Below the pieces are notes generated by a model. It was not told the origin of the DNA and made no database searches. It saw nothing but the letters and a program-made list of their open reading frames with translations. A stretch of 64,000 nt of DNA from Bathynomus jamesi (Eukaryota; Arthropoda; Malacostraca; Isopoda; Cirolanidae). Shown here in pieces: positions 11,578 through 23,429 of the stretch; position 1 is the stretch's first letter; every line of letters begins with the position of its first letter. A program made the translations under genes and the position numbers. The stretch lies in contig JAJOZX010002576.1 of NCBI GenBank assembly GCA_023014485.1, positions 296,501 through 360,500 of the forward strand, in the 5' to 3' direction.

Positions 11578-14500
11578 GTCCAGGCAATTTGTAGTTAGAC
11601 CTGGGCAAAATTGCTTCAGAAGCTTTCTAAACTGTTTCCAGCTCAGGAACCATTGCCGAATAACATATCCAAAATCCGACAAAATTGGACCCCGGGAACA
11701 CCCCCAAAAATGAAATTAAAAATGGCGGACTGGATGTTTCCTACGAAAAAAAAAAATGTATAATTTACGCTTTTATTTATAGATACATTTGATGCTTTTT
11801 CTTCCAGTTGTAATGTTTTAAATAATTCAACAATATACAACACAACCAGTTATTACGCAAATATAATGTTATATAGCTTTTTACAGATTTTTATAATCAA
11901 TAATACAACAATTATTTTTTTCCCAGTTTCAAGTTATGTTCATTACAGAAGAAGTGATACCTGGTCACAAACATACAGAAATTAATCCTCTTCATCACTA
12001 TCATCGGATAGATTACCGGTACTTGGGTTTGTTATCGCAACCACTGATTTGGCACTCGCCACAAGCGGCTGAACAGGGCATTCCATTACGCTTGCATCCA
12101 CATCTTGAAGTAGCAATTTCGTCTTGCAGGAGCAGCGGATCATGTTGAGTAGATAATTTGGAGCTGGTGGCTTGTCGCAGGCTGTAGGGTAGTAGGAATT
12201 ATTCTTTACATACCAACCCCACTGTTCTGCATCGATCTTCTCTTCTGTAGACTTCAGATTAGTATTTGAAAGTATGTGCGAAAGCTGTGGTACTTTGTGG
12301 ACGCATCGGTAGGTGGCAAACGTTCGGGTGTAACAAAAGATTTAGCTGTAGCTACCTTTTCAACTAACATTCGATGACGTAGTGCGTTAGTGGATTCAAG
12401 TGTTTTGCAGCCATACAACAGAAGCATTGCCTTTCTTCCAGCGGCTTCAATGTCAGAGTGTTGGCAACAATCAGAACGGAATGTATTTGCAACTGAACGG
12501 AGTTCAGCCACCTTCATCAGTGTGTCGAATGCTTTGGCTTTACCGATCGAAAAAATTCTGGATGTGCTATCACAGCCCGTGAAAGCATGCACAAACAGGA
12601 GATACTTGCAGATGTCATGCCTAACAATGATTGAATGCTGAGAATATCATACACAGGATTAGGAGATGGTCCCCGTCTTATATCGCTGCGATAGTACAAC
12701 TTGAAACCACTGTCCTTGGCATGGTACAGAAGGAGAATCAGCAAGTCGGTGTCTTCCCCTATTACTGTGTAGTTGCATTTCTGATGAGGAACTGCTGCAC
12801 GAACGATGTCCACATCAGCATCCCATCTGCGTTGTGAACAGTACACCCGTGCTTCTTCAACATCTCACCTACGAGGGAAATAAATGCTTGCTTGTTGTTT
12901 TCATTAGCCAAGAAGTGTTCCTTCTGGCCAACAAACTTCATGCTTGGACTGAGATTCACATTTCTGCTTGTCTTGGTGCTGCGTCTTCTGTGGGTCATGT
13001 CCTTGATCGTAGGAGAGCTGCTGTAGCCATCAAAAACAATGATTGCTTTTCCATATGTTTTCAGAGTGAAATCGGCATATGAGTTGGCGATGCTGTCATA
13101 TGTTTCATCTTGACGCCAGGAAACACGATGTAGTAGAGATCCACCATCCAATACGTACTGGTCTGTGCACTGAATTTCTTGAACTTCTTCCATGCGTAAA
13201 GTGTCAGTGTATTTGATTATTGCATGAGCTAGCTGAGACTTATCGGGTTTCCTCAAGATACTTCGTGATTCGAACAATGCAGGAGGATATGCACACAGTT
13301 CGTAACACATGACATCTTCAAGATTCATGTCTCCGCCAGTGGCAACAGTCATCATTCTCTGAAACAGTAGTGCAGGATCTACTTCTATATCTGAAGCATC
13401 AGTGATCACAACGGCAGAAGCAGATCCTAGTGTTTTCACTTTGTCAGATCTTTTGGCAGAATATGTAAAGCTTGTTTCCCAATCATTTTTACGACAATGT
13501 TCGTACCGATTGAATGCAATTGATGAACGTTAACTCCAGGATCAGCAGTTAGCCCTGTTACAATGTTGCAGAGACCCGAGGTAGAATGGAATGGGGATAA
13601 GGATTCCAGACGTTCAAGTACTTTCTTCATGTCATTACTGTCCTTGATTTGTCTACTTCCCCTCATTTCCTTGTGCTGTTCACTACTTTCCAACAAAACT
13701 CTGGTGTATTCCTGCATTGCTAAGTTATAAGTGGAACACAGAGGCATAGAAAAGAGCCACGTTGTCCTTTGGATGTCTGTAAATCCACTTCCGCGTGTCA
13801 GTCCGCCTCTGCTTTTCAGGGAACGCATTAGTACTTGTTCTATCACCAGGTCTGTGCCGAGTCCGGCCCATAATCTGTCGCTTCTTCTTACCACAACTTA
13901 CCTTCCTGGAACATTTTGTTAACGGCTGGATTTTCAGAAGGCAAACTTAACATTTTCTGCAGGTACAGGTATATCGATTTCAGGTAATTGTGATGTCCGG
14001 CTGCTGCAATTATGGGGATGGTCTCCAGCATAGCTTGCAAGTGCAAATCCCACGAGCCGGTTCTGTCTGCTGTTATCAAGGAACGTGCAATGTTGATCAT
14101 TCGCTGATATTCCAACCAGAGTTGACTTGTTTGCGAAGTAGATTGTAGGTCAGTTTTCTTCGCATCCAAAGTGGTAGCAATCTGAGACAATGCATTCGAA
14201 GATTCCACATCCTCAACTGATTGTTTGGCGGTCATAACATCGTCGAGCAGGTCACAAGCTTCCTTATGGAGGTCATGAGGAGTTCCATCTTCATTACGAG
14301 GGAAAACGTCTGCGACTAGTAAGGTACTAAGAGCTGCATTTACTATCATATGACCACGTATCGCTCTTGAAACAGCTTTTCCAGGCATCATGTGTTGCAC
14401 GGCATTTGGTCCGTATATTTCTTGAAGTACTTCAGACAATCCTGAACCATTCATAAGAGTACCGACTGCTCCCAAAAGATTCATCAGAGTGTGAAATGAT

Positions 14501-16914
14501 CCCAGCATTAAAACAATGTCCTGCAGGTCTCTCTGTTCATTGATGATTTGGGAAGCTTTCCAGAACAAAGGCTGATCAAAGGTAATAATGCATGGGACTT
14601 TTGATCGCGTGCTATCTTGCTCACATATAGTAATGTCGAAAATATGCAGGTCATGTCAGTTGGCGACATATCTATGATGGGAAGGAACGTGATCGACGCC
14701 ACACCTGGATGTGAGACACTTGATCCACCGTGAATTGCCTGCATTGTTCCGGACCAACTTGGACCTGATCTTTCTGCTGAAGATATCTGCCAGAGAAGAC
14801 TAAGTCGACTTATGGTGGCAGTGGGTACTGGAAGTTCGCGGAATGAGATGTCCCTCAACATGCTTCTCGCGTGTCTATATTCCCTAATGTCAACGGTTGC
14901 AATCTTCTTAATGTCATTGTCACCAACATTACGCTTGTGAATAGAAGGGTGGATCTTGATCTTCGGAGTTTTTGCGGCAATCATACCCATTCCATGAAAG
15001 GTATTCTTCTCATCCAAAGTGCAGACATCATGATCGACGTTATCTGCTGCTAGAAGGACTGCAGTGTTTTCATCAACAGTAAAAGAGCCAGACCAACTTG
15101 CCAGCGCCGCGTTTCTTTCGAATCTTGTACTTCTGCATACGACGAACAGTAACCCAGCTGATGGAGAACGTCAATAAGGTACCTTGACCTAAAGTTGTGG
15201 TGTAGCTGAACCGACAAACCGATCTGTAGTGGACATAGTAATCCTCTAGGACGGGTTGCTTGCATAATGCTCTGCCCAATTGCACCTATTTTTCTTGAAG
15301 CATCCTGTCCCGCAAATGCTTTTGATAATAGCAATTTCAGACTGTTGGGAATGTAATCAAGAGCACTTTCTGCAGTGATGTCTTGGAGATGGATACACAT
15401 CTTTTCTAGGCGAGTCGACAGACTTGATATCACTTCTGATTATTTTTGCAGCAGCTTCTACTAGATAAATCTTCTGTAGCTCTATATCTATATCACATTC
15501 TTTCGACTTTTTGTGATAATCTATAAGAATTTCATTAGCTGTCTCTCGTAGTGTTACTACATCTGCCTTCCCACTTTCACCTGATATTATGATCTTGTCT
15601 CCGTAACGTTCTAAAAGCTTTCTCTTCATGTGCCTGCGTTCGTAGACAGAGCTCTGACTTCCTTGAAGATATTCCTCCATTTTGGAAATTAGGTCTCCAA
15701 TCAACAGTTGTTCATCATCATTCTCTTCCAGGTAAGCACAGGTCTGAAGGAATGCTTGGTGTTGCTCTTCATTAGTTGGTCTCCCTTTCTTCGAATCATG
15801 ATCGTCGGAGGAGTATGCGCGAGGAATTTTTTCCACTTCGAAAATTTACGCTGCAGGTGTGATGGTAGACACAATCTGCAGCAGGAAGATCACGAAGATA
15901 ATACTCCAGACGGCCTTTTACATTAAACGACCATTCATCGCAGCGGCTTTCACAGCACCTTTTATGGTTCGGAGAACTCTGTAGTTCTTATTTTGACATG
16001 CTCTGATTTTGGTTTGTGTTTGGAAAAAAAGTCCACAAAGGTATCACAAAACAAACAGTGAGTAGCACTGGAAAATGCGTATTCATGAAAACGAGCACTT
16101 TCCTTGGTATTGCCTCGGCTGCGGTCTGTCGCTTTTTATTTCAATGGTCTTTTTATCGTAAACCTTTTCCTACATACAACGTGAACACTTATTCCAGCTG
16201 TTGCAACAACATCGCTTCCACGGCTGCGGCTAGATGCATTTATACCATCTGCTCCTTTTTGCGAGATGTGAACCACTTCTGTCCGCTGTCCAATTTCTCC
16301 TTATAAATCACGCACAATTCTTCAGGGGTCTGCATTCTTGAAGGCGGACGCACACCGAGTCAGCCGTACACCGAGTCAGTCTGAAACAGAAAACACAAAT
16401 TAATAAACTGTGTTGCAGTATTTAAAAGGAGTACATAATAACAGTTTTAAAGAAAATGACAAGCACAAATACGCAGATTTGATAGTGGGTAGTAGGAATT
16501 AAAGAGTTGTATATAATATAAGTTTATAAAGATGTAGCAATGTCCATTCTCACATACACTCCATACAGTATATTTTATTTACATTACGTGACGTCATAGT
16601 TTAATACTAGCCGCTTAATACAATTTTTAGTGTCATATAGGTTAATTTAGAAACGAAAATGTGTTTTAAAACATTTTACTGATCAAGAAAAACGTCATAA
16701 CTCTCTCTACAAAGCGAAATTAAAATTTATTGTATTTCGTAGGAAACTGCCAGTCCGCCATTTTGAATTTCATTTTTGGGGTGTTCCCGGGGTCCAATTT
16801 TGTCGGATTTTGGATATGTTATTCTGCAATGGTTCCTGAGCTGGAAACAGTTTAGAAAGCTTCTGAAGCAATTTTGCCCAGGTTGAAGCTATTTTTGCTC
16901 CAGATTGCCTGGAC
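11578..16914 (-). mobile_element. 5.3 kb TIR element encoding a giant PIN/FEN-like protein
   Basis: Bases 11578-11749 are an imperfect inverted copy of 16738-16914. The ends read GTCCAGGCAAT and ATTGCCTGGAC and are flanked by TA on both sides, consistent with a TA target duplication. The interior is filled by one minus-strand gene of about 4.3 kb (about 16340-11990). No standard DDE transposase family was recognised. I know homologous giant proteins only as uncharacterised, multi-copy predictions in invertebrate and fish genomes, which fits a mobile element. Class unknown. Confidence 0.75.
11990..16340 (-). pseudogene. Giant element protein: zinc-like N-terminus, large middle domain, FEN1/XPG-like PIN domain, Cys-rich C-terminus
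   Basis: Minus strand. N-terminus in broken frames: MQTPEELCVIYKEKLDSG (16330s), CLFCDTFVDFF, then YYLRDLPAADCVYHHTCSV (15890s), a possible Cys/His site. ORF 15836-15357 begins MEKIPRAYSSDDHDSKKGR. The middle domain (15433-13436) includes VTFDQP-like residues near 14580, MLGSFHTLMNLLGAVG, ADRTGSWDLHLQAMLETIP and TDLVIEQVLMRSLKSRGGLT. The PIN region (13439-12254) has YVLDGGSLLHRVSW, AIIVFDGYSSSPTIKDMTHR, VIGEDTDLLILLLYH and MHAFTGCDSTSRIFSIGKAK. These parallel the FEN1 metal-site and helix-two-turn-helix motifs. The C-terminus, split by a shift (12170-11995), has IRCSCKT, then RCGCKRNGMPCSAACGEC. About 1,400 aa intact; at least eight breaks. Confidence 0.7.
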
Positions 16915-17088
16915 TAATAAAAACTTTTTATACAGAGGGACCGAAATGTCAGTGTTGGATTAAATGTAGCATTTAAATGCAATCCTACACATACTTATGG
17001 AGACACTGTATTTAATAGTTTTTACATACTCTTTAAGTGATATTCATCTATTTCTCTCTCCATATATACAGTATATATTTATATATAG

Positions 17089-17150
17089 GTGTGTGTGTGT
17101 GTGTGTGTGTGTGTATACACGTGTGTGAGTGTGTGTGTGTTTCGATCATT
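17089..17150. repeat. (GT)n microsatellite
   Basis: GT dinucleotides with short interruptions, followed at 17183-17207 by an AAC/ACA-rich run. Confidence 0.9.
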
Positions 17151-17601
17151 ACTCGAATTTAAAGTTATTTTTACAACGTGAACAACAACAACAACACCAA
17201 CAACAACTAAAAATTTTAAAATTTTCTCTCAACAGAGGAAAATGCGTTGTCCTTTTTAATGGTCGAGTTTATATTTCTTGAGAACTGGAAAGTTTATTAT
17301 TTCAACTTTCTTTTATTGTGGGACCAATTTCCAACGAAAGGTAAAAAGAAAAAAAAGAAGTTATCTCAAAATGAATTGAGAAAAATAATTTCCACAATTT
17401 ATTTGACTGACGCTCATTCTGATCAGTTTGTGGGAAATTGTAACTCGTCTTTAAAAGATTGAAGTTTATTTATTTTTTTAATGTGAATTATGTGAATTAT
17501 CTGTTAATGTAAATGAAAATGAAAAGGTTTATTAGCACACTATAGTTCATATAAGAAATATTATTAATACAATGACAGTTCACATACTAAGGATAAAAAT
17601 A

Positions 17602-18568
17602 CCGCTACCCCGACTTATGAGCGCCGACAAATGAGCGCCGACAATTGAGCGCCAAGACAAATAAGCGCAAGACAAATAAGCGCAAGACAATAGAGGGCAA
17701 AACAATAACATGACCTAACCTAACTACATTATTTTTAACATCCTTAATAATATTTGTTCAAGCTTATTTTGTTTCTTTTATCCAGTTTTTATTTGCTTGC
17801 TCTCACTCAATTCTTTTGCGCTCTTTTGTTTTTGCGCAAAACAATAACCTAACCTAACCTAACTACATTATTTTTAACATCCTTAATAAATATTGTTTTT
17901 TTAACATCCTTAAAAATATTAAATAGCCTAATATTAAATTAAATAAATAACCTAAAATAACCTAACATTAAATTAAATAAATAACCTAAAATAACCTAAT
18001 ATTAAATTAAATAAATAACCTAAAATAACCTAATATTAAATTAAATAAATAACCTAAAATAACCTAATATTAAATTAAATAAATAACCTAAAATAACCTA
18101 ATATTAAATTAAATAAATAACCTAAAATAACCTAATATTAAATTAAATAAGTAACCTAAAATAACCTAGTATTAAATTAAATAAATAACCTAACCTAACC
18201 TAACTACATTACTTTGAACATCCTCAATAAATATTGTTTTTTTGACATCCTTAATAAATATAAATAACCTAACCTAACCTAACCTAACTACATTATTTTT
18301 AACATCCTTAATAAGTACTGTTTTTTTAACATCCTTAATAAATATTTGTTGAAGCTTATTTTGTTTCTTTTATCCAGTTTTTATTTGCTTGCTCTCGCTC
18401 AATTGTTTTGCGCTCTTTTATTTTTTGCGCTCTTTTGTCTTGCGCTCTTTTGTCTTGCGCTCTTTTGTCTTGCGCTCTTTTGTCTTGGCGCTCAATTGTC
18501 GGCGCTCATTTGTCGGCGCTCATTTGTCGGCGCTCATTTGTCCTGCGCCCAATTGTCGTGTCACGCCA
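17602..18568. mobile_element. Foldback element made of short repeats, with TTAGG-like core
   Basis: The left end (17602-17735) consists of short repeats such as GAGCGCCGACAAAT and AAGCGCAAGACAAAT. The right end (18415-18565) carries their inverted complement (TGCGCTCTTTTGTCT, GGCGCTCATTTGTC). Inside, a ~150-bp segment (17700-17840) recurs in direct orientation at 18270-18425. The centre (17930-18190) is a 34-bp tandem repeat, about 7.6 copies, each containing two CCTAA motifs. Short runs of CCTAA occur at 17843-17865 and 18190-18210. No ORF: the apparent ones at the right end are repeat translations (LALFCLALFC). FB-like non-autonomous element. Confidence 0.75.
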
Positions 18569-18572
18569 TAGG

Positions 18573-20144
18573 TTAGAGGATAAACGGCAGTACTCATGGA
18601 TAGCTTGGACAATAGGGTTGGTTGATTTTTTAATTCTTTGCATCAGACTGTATTGACCACGTCTTGTTACCTCCTGGAAGCTCGGGACATTGCGGGTAGC
18701 AAACATTTGCGAAGCTGAGCATCTCGGGGGTAATTTATGTTAGAGTCTAAAAGAAACTGTTGTTCGGCAAATTTAGGGTTCTGCCAGAACCTTTTTTATA
18801 GTTCATCCAGAGTTGCTGCCCGTAAATATTACAGCAGAAAGTGCGAAAGAGTGTCAGCTGCACTTGTACAGAACCGAAAGTTCCTTATAGTCATATTCGC
18901 TTTAGCACAAAGGCTTCGAGATTGTTTTCTTATATCCAAGTCATCACTCAAGGAGCTCGTAATAGTTTGACCCAAATACTTAAACGCTTGTACTTCCTCA
19001 ATTACTTTACCTTTCATTTTAAATCTAATATCAGCTGGCTGCTTACAGCTTTTAGGATGAAATTGCATAACCTTAGTTTTTGTGACATTAAAAAGAATAT
19101 CATGTTTCTGCGAATACACTTCGCAGACTTTTAGTAGCCGATCCAGACCTTTAACAGAGGGACTTATTAACACCATATCATCGGCATAAACTAAGTTATT
19201 TACCCTTGTGTTATCTATACAACATCCCACTGTTGCCTCATTAAGTGAAGCAATTAATCCGTCAATATACACATTAAACAACATAGGAGAGAGCAAGGAG
19301 CCTTGTCTTACCCCGCAAGATGAGCCAAAACATTCGGATAGTACATTGCCCCACCTAAATATAAAAGATTGGTGGGAATACCAAAATTTCAATAAATTTA
19401 ATATGTACATGGGAACCTTCCTGTCTTCTAGTTTTTTAAATAAAATATTGTGGTTCACTCTATCATATGCCTTACTTATAGCTAGAAAACAGCTATAAAT
19501 AGTTAAATTACTGTCAATGTATTTAGATATTGTTTCTTTAAGTACATAGATATACAGGTCAGTTGAGTGGGACCTTTTAAAACCAAACTGATTAAGAGAT
19601 GTCCATAGGTAATCATTTAATCGGAGTAACAAGAGTTTTCTAGTAGTTTCGAGAAGCAGGAAGCGACAGTAATAGGCCTGTAATTATTGCTGGAGAGAAT
19701 GTCTCAATACTTATTTTTGACCAGGGGCAAGATATATACCCTCATGAACTTTGTAGGGATATAGCTATGAGCAAGCATGGCTGAGAGGAGCAATGATATA
19801 TGCAGACATACTACGTCATTGGCATATTTTAAGTGCTCATTCGATAGGTTATCTACCTCTGACCCAGAAACAGTCTTTAACTCTTTAATTAACCTCTTCA
19901 CTTCAGGAAATGATATCAAAGTATTTTCCCTTGTCCCTCCCACAGTCATTTCGCTGCAATCTATCTTAAGATTATCCCTACTCACACTGTTAAGAATGTT
20001 AGAGTAGTGGTTCTTCCACAGCTTTGCAACTTCATCCTCCCCCGACACCCCATCAGTTATCGGAGGGAGGACACTTCTGACACCCGTTTGATTCTTAACA
20101 AATTTCCAAAATTTGTTATTATCGTTATTTATTTCGAACTTCAC
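18573..20144 (-). pseudogene. LINE C copy 1 reverse transcriptase
   Basis: Minus strand. ORF 20144-19704 is the N-terminal linker (NKFWKFVKNQTGVRSVLPP, HYSNILNSVSRDNL, VDNLSNEHLKYANDVVCLH). ORF 19632-18829 is the palm: GFKRSHSTDLYIYVLKETI, SCFLAISKAYDRVNH (motif A), GVRQGSLLSPMLFNVYIDGL (motif B), LVYADDMVLISPSVKGL (motif C, intact YADD), then FKYLGQTITSSLSDD. The thumb continues in broken frames to NVPSFQEVTRRGQYSLMQRI (18706-18573). It lacks continuity at about 19633-19703. The RT copies element RNA at the nicked target site. Confidence 0.85.
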
Positions 20145-20417
20145 ACGCTTTTGATACTCGAATAGACTTTTCTTCCTGTTTACATCGCCCTATGGCCGCC
20201 TTATACTAACCCCTACTTCTACACATATTCATGTATACTGGTCCTAATATGGGTCTACCATGAGAGCACCACAAATCGTAGGCGTCTTTCGATTCCCTCT
20301 TCAAGTGGGCAATAAAGTCATTCCATCCAGGAATAATCTTAGTATGATAGCTGTAAGATTTAAGTAGAGGGCTTCCTGCTTCTCTTAACAGGGATTCTAT
20401 CTTACTACAATACCTAT

Positions 20418-21279
20418 CTATGAGTTTACAGTGAAATCATTTGAGTAAGGATTACTACAGGATAGCTGCAAAATTTCTAAATTATTAAAGAAGTGATCTG
20501 TTCTGTCTTTGTATTCTATTCCCTGTTGCATATTAACATTAGACCAATCGACGCGATTGTTCTTACCTATTGAGTTCTTGCTATGTCGTGTTGCGCATAA
20601 ATTGGTAAAATTAATTAATATTTCTAATGGTCTATGATCAGAAAGAAGGAAATCATGCAGAATATGAACTCTAACAATTCGATCCTTTAGATTATTACTA
20701 GTGAGACAATGATCAATCCACCTGGTGGTACCACTCATATCACTAACGTATGTAAAATTACCACTGGTTACCTCTAATACATCTACATCACTTATACTTA
20801 ATTTGTCCGACTCGCACATGTTACCCATTTCTACAAAGAATTCCGATTTCACATGCGCATTAAAATCCTCCATTATTATAAAGTAAGAATATTTGTGGTT
20901 ATCTGATAATGACTTAATTTTGTATAGCAAATCAATGTATTCATCTAGATTACTGCCGTTGTTGTATGGTAAATATCAGTTTACAATTAATATGCAATCA
21001 TTGTTCACTTGTAATTCAATGCCTAACAACCTTACATTATCGGTTGTTAAAAATTTTATGTTTTGACAAATTTTTCCTTATTAAGAAAGAAACACCACCA
21101 AAAGGCCTACCGTACATTAATTCATCTAACAAGTCTGCTGCTGATGACGCATGGTACATAAAGTCATCATGGATGGTAGAGAGGAATTTTAGCTCTTGCT
21201 TAGGTAGCCACTGCTCTTGCAGGAATATCAAATCTGCACTGCCACAGATTTTATGAACATCTACAATTGAATTCCTCAC
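20418..21279 (-). pseudogene. LINE C copy 1 endonuclease
   Basis: Minus strand in two ORFs. The first, 21279-21037, reads ADLIFLQEQWLPKQEL and GRPFGGVSFLIRKNLSKH. The second, 20930-20418, has IIMEDFNAHVKSEFF (catalytic motif, normally MGDFNAH), TRWIDHCLTSNNL and LLSDHRPLEILINF (catalytic SDH). A frame break lies between 20931 and 21036. The copy at 45470-46330 is open over 286 aa and has the canonical MGDFNAH, so this copy carries G-to-E damage. Confidence 0.82.
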
Positions 21280-21599
21280 TGACCTTACATTATATGAACA
21301 GAAAACAGAAAAGATGTTAAACAGTTAAACAGCAAAGCTGTTAAGGAGTCATACTGTTTGTAGGATTCTTGACACAGTTTACCGTGGATGAAGTTGAAGA
21401 CTGACGGGCATTGACATGAAAGCTAATATTAATTAGTGAGGAGAGGCAAGAACTGGCATAGCGTTCAGACCAACTAACACGGTCCATTGTTCTAACTCTT
21501 CGATTAATTATAATTATTACCAGCTCGATCGCGAGTCGAATCCCCGACCTACGGGCGATGACCGTGAAAGTTGATGGTTCGAATAGCATCTAGAGATCA

Positions 21600-21950
21600 A
21601 AATTTATAAATTTATTTACATATGTAAACATCTTACAGTATAATTAGAGTGGATATAGGTAATTAGGGTAATGCTTTATAAGCATAAATAAATAATATAA
21701 AGAAATTCCTACAAAAAAAAAAGTTTAACGTCACCAACATGATAAAATACATGATCAATTATTTGATTTAAACAGTTCAAATATTAATCCGGATCGAATT
21801 CCACCAATTCGCAATCATTGAGGTAACTATGGTCATTTTTCTGGTAGGAAATTTGATGACTGAACTAACTATATCAATCAACCATGGCAATCAACCATGT
21901 ACATGGCTCTTTCAACCAAAATGTTTTTCTGTTGCACACACATTATTAGA
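21600..21950. other. No recognisable feature
   Basis: AT-rich sequence between the LINE C leader and the Tc1 derivative. I see no gene, array or inverted repeat. Confidence 0.5.
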
Positions 21951-21954
21951 TATA

Positions 21955-22195
21955 AGGAGGGTTGACAAAAATAAATAGACACCACGATGATTGTCCTCAA
22001 GAACAAATGGCAAAGCTCATCAGTGGAATGCCAGAACGCGTCTCAGCTTTACCTAACGGAAAGGGAAAAGCAACACGATTCTAAATATATTGATTCAATA
22101 AATTAATTACTGTTTATTGACTTTTATTATCAAATCAAAAACTATGGAAATAAAAAAAAAATCAAAGGTGTCTATTTACTTTTGTGAACCTTTTG
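21955..22195 (+). mobile_element. Internally deleted Tc1-like element
   Basis: A 241-bp element between TA dinucleotides with inverted ends of about 30 bp (AGGAGGGTTGACAAA with its right-hand partner; shared core AAATAGACACC). Between the ends, 22003-22083 encodes a Tc1-type transposase C-terminus: EQMAKLISGMPERVSALPNG, then KGKATRF and a stop. The rest of the transposase is deleted. Confidence 0.78.
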
Positions 22196-22199
22196 TATA

Positions 22200-22990
22200 T
22201 CCTCGAGAAAGACCCAAGTAAAAATTCCCACAGTATGAAAATCCATAATATATTCAAGAAATTAAAAAAAATAAATACAAATTTTATCCATAATGATTTC
22301 TTTCCAAATGAAGGAAATTTATACTTTAGTGGGAAAAATATTTTCTAAGGAGTGAAAAAATCTGAGAAACAATATGCGTCGTCGTAAAATGACCTCACTC
22401 ATTCGTTGAAAATTTGTCCATTAATTTGAAAACATTTCAAATCTATCTGAGATATAACTATTTTTGCAATATTTTGACACACACACACATACACACACAC
22501 ACACACATACGCACACACTTGCGTCTAGGCATAAGGGAGGTGCCAACCTTTTTAATACCACACTGAGAAAAATCTTTGCTTAAAACAACAAAAATATGGT
22601 TAACTTTTAGCACACAGTACAAAATGGTTAATCTACATATACTCTGCTTAAGGCAATTTTTCTTTGGTTGTACTATTTCAGTTTTTATCAGAACACTAAG
22701 CATAGTTAGTGCAATTATAATGCGACTGTATTATATATTTGCAATCATTATACATTTGTCTGTAGGGATATTACCATTTTTTTTCTATGATAGTATTCCA
22801 AATTCATTTAGAGTAGGCCTATCCCAAATATTAGGAATAGAATTTGATCTCGCAAAGATCTACCAACAATTGAGTAAATAAAGAGCAAGTTCAATGAACT
22901 AAAATATTAACGGTTTGTATTAAAAAAAATAAATAACTAAAGGAATATATTATAATTCAAACGCAGAAATTGGAGTTTTGTCAATCGTTT
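22200..22990. other. No supported gene; contains (CA)n
   Basis: A CA array at 22479-22510 is the only clear feature. The open frame 22576-22881 encodes 101 hydrophobic residues but has no recognisable domain. Confidence 0.5.
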
Positions 22991-23063
22991 CAGACTATCC
23001 CAACAGCCGGGCTTTTTTAGTACTGCCAAGTAAGATACCGGAATACCGGGAATTTCCAGCCGG

Positions 23064-23252
23064 AAATATATATATATATATATATATGCGATGAATTTCA
23101 CAATTAAACACGTGAAATGAATGAATGAATGATGCAAACCCACAAGGAAAAAGAAAAATGATTCCAAGTCCTTCCGTGTATTCAGAAGTACACCTCGTTC
23201 GTCAGGTAATGGAAAGGCTTTGGAATAATTTTTCTTTTTCTTTGTTGGTTTG

Positions 23253-23318
<66 letters not shown>
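23064..23318. repeat. (TA)n arrays flanking a short hairpin
   Basis: TA runs at 23065-23088 and 23257-23318 bracket a hairpin. Bases 23130-23160 (GATGCAAACCCACAAGGAAA and onward) are the inverted complement of 23228-23257. The intervening 67 bp are unique. The arms resemble the AAGGAAAGGAAAC side of the Penelope-like terminal repeats at 36137 and 50740. Confidence 0.7.
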
Positions 23319-23323
<5 letters not shown>

Positions 23324-23429
23324 AGGAAAAGTTAAACATTCTAAAATTTGCGATAATCCCTCGAGTATTTTCTATATGTACAGTATATTATTGTGTATCG
23401 CTCACGTCTTCTTTCCAGAGGATAGAGTT

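Larger units (their letters stand above)
17510..21590 (-). mobile_element. LINE C copy 1, minus strand, split by a foldback element
   Basis: APE-type non-LTR element in reverse orientation. Its 3' end is at about 17515 (AATGAAAATGAAAAGGTTTA, a short ATTTTC-type tail when read on the minus strand). Coding remnants follow rightward: RT (18573-20144) and endonuclease (20418-21279), and the leader may reach about 21590. It matches copy 2 (43545-46355) closely, except that bases 17600-18570 are a foldback element replacing about 75 bp of LINE sequence. Confidence 0.8.

Noticed and set aside
14871..16306. Plus-strand ORFs inside the 5.3 kb element
   Set aside because: Antisense shadows of the minus-strand giant protein gene.
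17930..18290. Telomere or CRISPR-like array
   Set aside because: CCTAA motifs are few and interspersed in a 34-bp tandem unit without spacers, inside a foldback element. Not a telomere end and not CRISPR.
18346..18656. Three overlapping plus-strand ORFs rich in LALFCLALFC and ALLSCALLSC
   Set aside because: One short tandem repeat read in three frames at the right end of the foldback element.
21520..21592. tRNA-like sequence (GGTTCGAAT, GAGTCGAATCCC)
   Set aside because: B-box-like words occur, but no cloverleaf or A box could be placed.
22576..22881. 101-aa hydrophobic ORF
   Set aside because: No domain, no homologous copy in the window, AT-rich composition; probably chance.
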